Assembly: GCA_019454045.1 (NCBI GenBank)
Contig: SKCR01048561.1
Location: forward strand, 1 to 64,000
Source: Zanthoxylum bungeanum
Lineage: Eukaryota; Streptophyta; Magnoliopsida; Sapindales; Rutaceae
Direction of reading: 5' to 3'
DNA length: 64,000 nucleotides
The notes under the pieces were generated by a model. It was not told the DNA's origin and did no database searches. It saw only the letters and a list, made by a program, of their open reading frames with translations. Positions 56,734 through 64,000 of this stretch are shown piece by piece; the stretch's first letter is position 1; the number at the start of each line of letters is the position of its first letter. Both the position numbers and the translations under genes were made by a program.

Positions 56734-58041
56734 ATGAGTGAATCGGATATTGAGGTATCCAGGATAGATCAGTTGGAAAATGGCTTCGCCAAGATTACTG
56801 AACAGTTGCAAGCCTTGACTGCTGCCATGACAAATATGGCTGTGCCCCGTGCCGGGGGAAATTCTGATAATGTGAGGCGTGATGAGCCTCCGAATGGGTC
56901 GAGGGATGATATCCCCACTTTTGATGATGACATGGCTGAGTATGCAACAGACAGAGTAATTGGGTCTCAGGCAGAATTTCAGAAGCTCCGGGATCAGGTT
57001 GAAACAGTTACCCGTAAAATGAGGGGTAAAAATGAAGAGTTGTTAGATTATGAGGCAATGACGTTCGGAGAACAGCTGCCAGCTCAGTTTAAAATGCCCG
57101 ACATGGTCAAGTTTAGTGGGAACGGAGACCCGAGGGTCCATCTGCAGCAATATGTCTCAGTCATGAGTTCAATGGGCCTATCACAGCTCCAAGTCCAAAA
57201 GATGTTTGGGATGTCACTCGATGGGGCACCTGTGATTTGGTATCATAGCCTTGAGAAGAATGTTAAGGAAGATTGGAATGAACTAGCTGATGCTTTTCTG
57301 AAACAGTATGTTACAGACTTAGAAATTGATTTGTCACTCCGTGATTTGGAGAACACTAAGCAGAAGCCGGAAGAAAGCTTCAAGGAGTATGTAGACCGCT
57401 GGAGATGCCAGCTTCTGAAAATGCAGACTCGGCCCTCTGAGAATGACCAGATTAAAGTGATCATCAAGGGCAATAAGCCCTCGATCTACAGCAAGTTGAG
57501 GAGAATGACCTCCATGATTGTTGATTTTCGACAGTTGAGGGAAACTGTCATGGATATTGAGGAAGAGGAGGCTGAAAACAGAAAGTTTTATGGCCAGAAT
57601 AGAAGAACTTTTGGGGGGCCTGCTGAGAACAAGCCCGCTACTGCCGAGGTCGCTACCGTCAAGAACCGACATTTCTCTAACCTGGGGAAGCCGTTATCTA
57701 AGGTACTTGAGAAGTTGAAGGGACAAGGACTCCTAAAACCCTTAGAGCCTAAACCACTTCAAGATCATATACCACCCAACCTTAACCTAAGCTTGTATTG
57801 TCACTTCCATCAAAGGAGAGGTCACGAAACTGACAGCTGCACCCGCCTTAGGCATGAAATCCAAAACCTCATTGATGCTCACAAAATACCTGACCCAAAA
57901 AGAGAACAACCCAACGCATACAGAAATCCCCTACCCAACTACATGATCAACTCTGGCCTACCCGAAACCCTTGTCCTCCAAACTCTCAACCACTCAGCTT
58001 CATTCATAGGAATATGGGATGACAACGGTGGAGAACCATAG
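56734..58041 (+). CDS. Ogre/Tat-type Gag protein
   Basis: Open 435-codon frame starting MSESDIEVSRIDQLENGF. N-terminal heptad-like segment; central gag core with MPDMVKFSGNGDPRVHLQQY, WNELADAFLKQY and ESFKEYVDRWR (about residues 125-235); C-terminal zinc-binding variant CHFHQRRGHETDSC (spacing C-x2-H-x4-H-x4-C, about residue 365), as seen in Tat/Ogre-type elements. Packages element RNA. Intact despite the absence of pol; the retained frame suggests either recent origin or trans-acting function. Confidence 0.9.
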   Translation: MSESDIEVSRIDQLENGFAKITEQLQALTAAMTNMAVPRAGGNSDNVRRDEPPNGSRDDIPTFDDDMAEYATDRVIGSQAEFQKLRDQVETVTRKMRGKNEELLDYEAMTFGEQLPAQFKMPDMVKFSGNGDPRVHLQQYVSVMSSMGLSQLQVQKMFGMSLDGAPVIWYHSLEKNVKEDWNELADAFLKQYVTDLEIDLSLRDLENTKQKPEESFKEYVDRWRCQLLKMQTRPSENDQIKVIIKGNKPSIYSKLRRMTSMIVDFRQLRETVMDIEEEEAENRKFYGQNRRTFGGPAENKPATAEVATVKNRHFSNLGKPLSKVLEKLKGQGLLKPLEPKPLQDHIPPNLNLSLYCHFHQRRGHETDSCTRLRHEIQNLIDAHKIPDPKREQPNAYRNPLPNYMINSGLPETLVLQTLNHSASFIGIWDDNGGEP

Positions 58042-58286
58042 GCCAAGAAAGAAGGCAATGTTGCGAATGATGAAATCAACCCTCCTAGTTTATTTGATCA
58101 TGCATTTTTAATATAGACATTGACTTGGTCTACATGTTCGAATCATTTTCTTTAAATGATAATAAAGACATTATTTCGCTGAATCTCTTCTACAATATGA
58201 GTATATTTGAGAAAAACATTCAACCTTGGCACTATGAAATTCAGTGATGTTTAGGACACGGGGAATCTTCAGGAACAACAACAGTA
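58042..58286 (+). other. Spacer after gag, no pol recognised
   Basis: AT-rich, no protease motif; leads directly into the 29-bp array. Confidence 0.6.
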
Positions 58287-58740
58287 CAGTCAGTTTCAGA
58301 AATGAATCAGTATCAGTTTATGGATGAGTCCCAGGGCCGAGGCCCGCATCAGTATCAGCTTGGGGGCGAGGCCCACATCAGTTCAGTATCAGTTCTGCCG
58401 GGAATGGCATTATGTGGGGCGAGGTCTGTATCAGTATCAGTCTGGGGGGCGAGGCCCATATCGGCATCAGTCTTGGGGCGAGGCCCGTATCAGTATCAGT
58501 CTGGGGGGCGAAGCCCATATCAGCATCAGTCTTGGGGCGAGGCCCGTATCAGTATCAATCTTGGGGCGAGGCCCATATCAACATCAGTCTTGGGGCGAGA
58601 CCCGTATCAGTATCAATCTTGGGGCGAGGCCCATATCAGTATCAGTCTTGGGGCGAGGCCCACATCAATATCAGTCTTGGGGCGAGGCCCATATCAGTAT
58701 CAGTTTGGGGCGAGGCCCACATCATTATCAGTAACGGTTC
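58287..58740 (+). repeat. 29-bp tandem array after gag
   Basis: Units of CAGTATCAGTCTTGGGGC plus GAGGCCCATAT repeat about 14 times with 29-30 bp spacing (for example GAGGCCC at 58451 and 58480). Since 29 is not divisible by three, long spurious frames arise in all phases. A few larger CCGAAAATGG repeats follow to 58848. Confidence 0.92.
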
Positions 58741-58848
58741 GGAAATGGACCATTATCACATCTCACCGAAAATGGCACTCCGAAAATGGAGCATGGTTCA
58801 AAATGGACCATCATCTCATCACTTGCCGAAAAGGGCACTCCGAAAATT

Positions 58849-59625
58849 CTTACAGAGGTATGCTTTGACGCTTTGTAACATACCTAAATCATTCCCAATG
58901 ATTAGGATGTCATCAACATATATGACTAAAAATACGACCATGCTACCACTGGCCTTCTGATATACACAGGATTCTTCCGAATTTTTGAGAAAACCAGACG
59001 ATCTAATAATCTCGTCGAATCGAAGATTCCAACTTCGTGAAACTTGTTTAAGTCCATAAATGGACTTCTTAAGCTTACATATCATGCCCGAGTTTTCGCT
59101 GGACGCAAAACCTTCCGGCTGTTCCATATAGATTTCTTCATCAGGAAATCCATTTAGAAAAGCCGTTTTGACATCCATTTGCCAAATCTCGTAGTCATGA
59201 TACGCAGCTATAAAAAGAAAAATCCGAATAGACTTAAGCATTACTACCGGCGAAAAAGTTTCATCGTAGTCGACGCCAGGTCGCTGCGTGTAATCTTTTG
59301 CTACCAGTCGGGCCTTGTAAGTTTCAACCTTACCGTCAGGCCTGCGCTTCCTCTTGTAAACCCATTTACAACCGATAGGAACAATTCCTTCGGGAAGCGG
59401 AACCAAGTCCCAGACTTGATTCTCATGCATTGAGTCTATCTCGGATTTCATGGCACTTTGCCATTTCACGGAGTCGATGTCCAACATCGATTCTCTATAG
59501 GTGAAAGGATTTGTCTCTTCAACTAAGAGAACATCCAGACTCTTTTCTTGTATCAAATACAAGCGTTCAAGAGGTCTAGATACCCTTTTCCGACCTACGG
59601 AGTGTGTGTGTTGAAGGTCCTTCAT
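58849..59625 (-). pseudogene. Copia reverse transcriptase, truncated
   Basis: Open frame with SAMKSEIDSMHENQVWDLV, GCKWVYKRKRRPDGK, MDVKTAFLNGFPDEEIYMEQ, SIYGLKQVSRSW and catalytic VIYVDDILIIGND. Homology stops at AYLCKNF where the sequence switches to the Ogre-like element. Frameshifted from integrase near 59600. Confidence 0.92.
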
Positions 59626-60931
59626 CTACTTGAACTTCAGGTTCCTCCGTTGGTTCGTTGTTTTCAGGTTGGACTTCATCAAGCTCAACCTGTCTATGAT
59701 TACCACCTTCTGACAAAAATTCTACTTCTAGAAATTTTACGAAGCGAGCTACGAACACATTTCGATGCTCGGTATCATAGAACAGATATCCCCTCGTATT
59801 CGAAGGATATCCGACAAACCTAAACTTTTGCCCTCGAGGCGAAAGCTTATCTAGCTGAGTCACCCTGATAAAGGCAGGACAACCCCAAACCTTAATATAA
59901 TTAAGATTTGGTCTCTTACCGAACCATATCTGATACGGACTCGTAGGAACATCTTTTGAAGGAATCTTGTTCAAAAGATGTGCGGCTGTTAAGAGAGAGT
60001 AGACCCACAAATAATAGGGCAAATCTGTGAAACTCAACATTGATCGGACCATATCCAATAAAGTCTGATTTCTCCTCTCAGACACTCCATTGTGATGTGG
60101 AGTACCTGGAGAAGTATATTGAGCGAGAATCCCATTATTCTTCATATAATCCATGAACTCACCACTCATATATTCGCCGCCTCGATCTGATCGAAGGCAT
60201 TTAATATATTTACCAGTTTGTTTTTCTACTTCATTTCGGAACTCTTTGAACTTTTCAAAGGTTTTCGATTTATGTCGCATCAAATAGACATAACTGTACC
60301 GTGACAGATCATCGGTAAAGGTAACGAAGTACGAATAACCACTGTGAGCAGTTTGACTTTGTGGACCATATATATCAGAATGTACGAGTTCCAGTAAATT
60401 AGTGGCGCGGTGTCCAACACCAGAAAATAGGGCTTTGGTCATTTTACCATGAATACATGATTCACAAGTTGGATAGGATTCAATGGTAAGATCTGGTATC
60501 AAACCATTCCTAACCAATTGGGTAAGGCGTTTAACGCCAATGTGACCAAGTCTTATATGCCAAAGTTCAGTATTATTAATTACAGGTAAACTACGTTTAT
60601 TAACTCCAGTATTTAATATATCTTTTGAAGTTTGCAATGTATAATGACCATGCTGGTTTGGACAACAAAGGATCTGAATATAATTTTTATCATATAAATA
60701 TAAAGAACTATTCTTAATATTAATACAAAAGCCTTATGTATCCAATACAAAAAGTGATATAATATTAGCTACACATCCAGGTACAAAATGGCATTCATTC
60801 AACAAAAGTGTCCCATTCGGCAATGAGATCTCGCATACTCCCACTGCAACTGCATCCAAAGAGTCTCCACTCCCGAACCGCAACTGCATCTCCCCGGGCT
60901 TCAGCCTCATACTTTCCTTGAGCACCTGCAA
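59576..60931 (-). pseudogene. Copia protease remnant and integrase
   Basis: 60734-60931 has LQLRFGSGDS-like protease tail (LPNGTLLLNECHFVPGCV) but the catalytic DSGA segment is missing. Integrase (59576-60637) has the zinc module (LWHIRLGHIG...CESCIHGK), D at HSDIYGP, D at RSDRGGEY vicinity, and HHNGVSERRNQTLLD, then a GKRPNLNYIKVWGC end. A stop lies between the two parts near 60733. Confidence 0.88.
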
Positions 60932-60969
60932 CGAATTGCAAAAGCCCTCTTAGGCTTAGCAATCTTCGC

Positions 60970-61698
60970 CTATTGTTGAGGACCAAAAGCCTTCTTCTTC
61001 TTTCCTTTCTTCTTATTTCCCTTGGACCATCCTTGGGAAGAAGCAGAAAGAGAAGTAGTTCTAGGAGGGCGAGTCGGTACTCCATTCTTAAGGTCCTCTT
61101 CTGCCGTGAGCAACATCCTATGTAGCTCTTGGTAGGTACAGACAGTCTCATTCATGTTGAAGTACATCACGAACTGGCGATATGAAGCTGGAAGCGAACC
61201 AAGAATGACACTCCTATCGAGAATGTCATTCAAGATGAGATTATGTTGCCTCAACTGATCGATCAAATCAATCATCTGAAGAACATGTGGGCTAACATCT
61301 TGCCCCTCATCCAGACGCGCATGGAACAATTCCATTGCGACTTTGTGAACAATCACATGTTCTTGGTTCTCAAACGATTGTCTCAATCGCGTCATCATAC
61401 TATAGGAATCTAGCATACCATAGTATTGTTTCTTTAGTTTCGGAGACAGCGAACTAAGGATGTATGATTTAACTCTTAAATCATCATCCTTCCAAGTTTC
61501 AAAAACTTGGCGTTCCTCCTCCGAAGCATCCGCACCCACAGCAAAGGGCAACGGACCCTCAAGAACATATCTCAGCTTTTCGGAATCAATGACAATCCTC
61601 AAATCCAATTCCCAGTCTGCGAAGTTCTCAGCGCCTTTCAGTTTGTTCGCATCAAGCATATGCGCAAACTGATTTGTGGATTGTGCCACCATCGCCAA
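60970..61698 (-). CDS. Copia gag (zinc knuckle deleted)
   Basis: Open 242-codon frame: MAMVAQSTNQFAHMLDANKL, ENFADWELDLRIVIDSEKL, VFETWKDDD, SYSMMTRLRQSFENQEHV and ILGSLPASYRQFV, the plant Copia gag core. It ends in a lysine-rich tail, and neither the CCHC knuckle nor the protease active site follows, indicating an internal deletion between gag and 60931. Confidence 0.85.
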   Translation of the reverse strand: MAMVAQSTNQFAHMLDANKLKGAENFADWELDLRIVIDSEKLRYVLEGPLPFAVGADASEEERQVFETWKDDDLRVKSYILSSLSPKLKKQYYGMLDSYSMMTRLRQSFENQEHVIVHKVAMELFHARLDEGQDVSPHVLQMIDLIDQLRQHNLILNDILDRSVILGSLPASYRQFVMYFNMNETVCTYQELHRMLLTAEEDLKNGVPTRPPRTTSLSASSQGWSKGNKKKGKKKKAFGPQQ

Positions 61699-61879
61699 TC
61701 TATCATATAGATCATGAAAAACGGTTAGCAGAAATTAAGTAGTTTCATATAATATCAAAAGCATAAACTAGATCATGGATTTTTAATCTAAAAATGCCAC
61801 TCCCACTAAATCATGCAATACTGTAGTCCCAAAACAGAATACAAAGATTTAATATTTAAATTAAATACAAATAGTGAAA

Positions 61880-62290
61880 AGTGGATCCCGTGAATATATT
61901 TCAGCTCACAGCAGAGGCACGGTCTCGCCTACGTATAATCATCAGGTAGACAACTCATTTGTCAATCACTCAATAGTGACTCCTGGGTTTCCGGTCCTGG
62001 TCGTTTCTCGTTGTCGCTGCGAAGGCAGGCCCACAAGGAGACGTACCAATGTTAAACTCGTCAATGATAAACTCAAGTTACTTACGTAATCCTGACAGCT
62101 AGGGCACGTTCAGAATTCCTATTTCGCTTGAATTTATCTAGTATCTGATATACATCCGGTATAAATAAATCTCTATCGGCTACACCCTCACAGCAGAGGC
62201 ACGGTCTCGGATGTAGTCACAGAGAAGTATTCATAAACCGTATTGACAAGACGGACCACATAACATGCATCAAATACATAATTACATTAA
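61880..62290 (-). other. Copia leader with CGTGCC-GCTGT motifs, homologous to LARD leader
   Basis: Minus strand contains GAGACCGTGCCTCTGCTGTG twice and GAACGTGCCCTAGCTGTCAG once, in the same order and context as LARD 3726-4100 (for example both have ACGTAGGCGAGA before the last copy and AAATATATTCA after). Confidence 0.85.
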
Positions 62291-62440
62291 AACCTTATTA
62301 ATTAGGTATTTTCCCCTAAGTGTCATACACCCTAAATCTAACCAAATTAGATTATAATAAGCATGTATAAAGTCAAGAAAACATGATTAAACATTGATTT
62401 AATTAAAGCTAATCATTTTCGGGGGCCTAGAATCAGACTT

Positions 62441-62452
62441 GCTCTGATACCA
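62441..62452 (-). other. Primer binding site, initiator tRNA-Met type (right Copia)
   Basis: Minus strand TGGTATCAGAGC, three bases from the LTR. Confidence 0.9.
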
Positions 62453-62455
62453 TTT

Positions 62456-64000
62456 TGTAGGGGTTTTATCGGGCTGAATCCGGTAACGCAGCGGAAGCGG
62501 TGGAAAATCAGATTTTCCGATTTCAAAATTTTTTCTCGGATTAATTAAATAAACAAATTTATTTAATATTCAAATAATCAAATTATGAAATAAAATTCAA
62601 TAAATCATATTTAAGTGAATTTACCAAATTACCCTTACTTGGTATTTTTGTCCATTTTAGTCCGAAATTAATCAAATCAATTTTGAATGATTCTAAATCA
62701 TTTCTAAGATGAACTTAGCATGTTAAAAATATCAAAACACCAAAAGCAACCAAAACCCCAAATTTCTTCATCATGGCCGAATGCACCACATTGGTGCCAT
62801 TTGGTGCACTTTGTCATTTCATGCTTCAAAACACATCAAGATGTAATCCAATCAACATGAAACTTTATATGCATCATATAAACATCCAAATGCACAACAT
62901 AAATGAAAATCTCCAAATTTGGATGAGGTCTTAAACCCTAATTTTTCAAATTCTTCAAAATGAACAAATTAGACCAAATTGGTTAAATCAATTACTTTAA
63001 TCATCATTCTTCCATCCAATCAAAGTCTCAACACAATGAAACAACTCAAGATCAAATCTAGGTCATCTTAGAGTAGATCAATAACTCTAGATTAGCAACA
63101 AAGGTTTCCAAAACCTAAAAGAATACTTACAATTACAATAGTCACAAACTTCCTTCATCACACATGCTCAACACTTCCAACCAAATTTCCATCATCAAAA
63201 ACACAAAGAATAAAGAAAAGAATAACTTAAGAACATCATATGTTATAGCCTAGATCATAAGGAATATTTTCTTATCTAATAGCAAGTTGGAAAAACTTAC
63301 TAAATCCAAGCTTTTTCTTTTTTTTTTCCTTTTCTTCTTCACAAGCTTCTGTTTTTCTTTAATGGAGTTTCTTGTAAAGTGTATAGGTTACCAAATGAAA
63401 ATGAAATGAAAACAATATATACTTGTGCACAAAAAAGCTTATGGCCGAATTTCACAAGCATATATTTCAAAATTAATTTCAATTTCATTAACATTTCATT
63501 TGGTCAAGTTGATTAAATATCTAAAACACCTTTAAAGATATTTAATAAAGTCAACAAAGGCAACTTAATCATTTTAAATCAAATATCCAAAGTTAAGATA
63601 TTTATATTTAATTAATTTAATCATTTAACAATAATTAATTAAATACAAATATATTAAATATATGTATTATATTTACATTAAATATCAAATACATATATTC
63701 ATTTAGGATATAAGTCAAATATCTCAATTTGACTATTAATTAATGTGTATTTAAATTAATCAAGTATTAAATGTAAATACACAATAATTAATCAAATGAC
63801 TATCGGGTCCCTTTGGCACGTATCTTGCGTTTAACCTTTAAACGACTTTATAAATAATCAATATTATTTAATAATGTTGCTCTAGTGCTCTACGAGTATA
63901 TTTCATTATTGAGACTCTCTAGATTCAGGTATATCTGTCACGAAATCAAATTTCGTGTCCATAATTTATCCACCCATAAATTATGACGTTCACGGATAAT
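62456..64000 (-). repeat. 5' LTR of the right Copia element (partial)
   Basis: Minus strand ends AAAACCCCTACA; contains CCGCTTCCGCTGCG and, at 63930-64000, GACACGAAAT and TTTCGTGAC segments also present in the LARD LTR (1830-1850, 3380-3394). The 5' end lies outside the window. The stretch holds no gene. Confidence 0.85.

Larger units (their letters stand above)
52449..58848 (+). mobile_element. Ogre-like (Tat-lineage) Gypsy element: 5' LTR, gag and tandem array; truncated
   Basis: A 3.1-kb LTR, a PBS-like site, a repeat-bearing leader, an intact 435-codon gag and a 29-bp tandem array are present. There is no protease, RT or 3' LTR before the sequence switches to an oppositely oriented Copia element near 58848. 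It may be a gag-only derivative that later lost its 3' LTR, or a full element truncated by deletion. Confidence 0.85.
58849..64000 (-). mobile_element. Copia retrotransposon, 3' truncated, 5' LTR running off the window
   Basis: Minus strand: LTR (62456 to beyond 64000), PBS, leader, gag, protease remnant, integrase and RT, ending abruptly after the YVDDIL motif at about 58850. RNase H and 3' LTR are absent. The leader and LTR are colinear with the LARD at 882-10181. Confidence 0.9.

Noticed and set aside
58302..58960. Open frames of 136-188 codons with GARPISVSVLGRG repeats
   Set aside because: Products of the 29-bp array after gag; all three phases are open.

Overview
This is a eudicot nuclear genome window dominated by nested transposable elements. 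Evidence for a plant: two recognisable plant gene families (a chloroplast ALBINO3/Oxa1/YidC insertase and an HSP20-like chaperone-family protein), plant-type Copia and Gypsy LTR retrotransposons primed by initiator-tRNA-Met-like sites, hAT-type non-autonomous elements and tRNA-derived SINEs. No CRISPR array, rRNA or functional tRNA gene was seen. The species cannot be named from the sequence.

Two host loci are visible. (1) An ALB3-like gene on the minus strand runs from its ATG at 38310 to its stop at 780-782. It is a pseudogene: exon 1 and exon 3 have frameshifts, exon 2 has in-frame stops, exon 6 has lost a base, and three elements sit inside exons, each with an exact 5-bp target duplication (GCCTC, CAAGG, GGATT). 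(2) An intact 502-codon HSP20-like gene (39729-41237, minus) with a probable 5'-UTR intron is the only clearly intact host gene.

Layout: 882-10181 non-coding long-LTR element (LARD) in the last ALB3 exon; 10968-16098 non-coding Tat-like Gypsy element packed with tandem arrays, in exon 6; 16295-27678 chromovirus (gag, protease, RT, RNase H, integrase, chromodomain; TSD CATTT), itself carrying a 2.9-kb solo LTR of an Ogre-like family (17268-20205, TSD CATAT) in integrase and a 2.9-kb near-palindromic insertion in gag (23652-26571); 27776-28648 hAT MITE; 29027-31053 old LTR-like remnant with another hAT MITE; 31468-37253 gag-only SIRE-like Copia element in exon 3; 37254-38310 ALB3 exons 1-3; 39729-41237 HSP20-like gene; 42642-43375 hAT MITE; 43689-43849 SINE; 43916-50698 decayed full-length Copia; 51227-52448 LTR-like remnant; 52449-58848 Ogre-like element with 5' LTR, leader, intact gag and a 29-bp tandem array but no pol or 3' LTR; 58849-64000 Copia element (minus) broken inside RT on its left and running off the window in its 5' LTR.

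The most interesting signals are relations between elements. A roughly 100-nt segment with a closing stem that is conserved by compensatory and wobble changes occurs in the Ogre-like (Gypsy) LTRs and again inside the gag-only Copia element; the LTRs of the same two, otherwise unrelated, elements share a GTTCGAACG-rich block in the same orientation. This suggests modular exchange of regulatory or structural sequence across retrotransposon superfamilies. Separately, the LARD is shown by a colinear leader and LTR to be a non-coding relative of the Copia element at the right edge. All alignments were made by eye.
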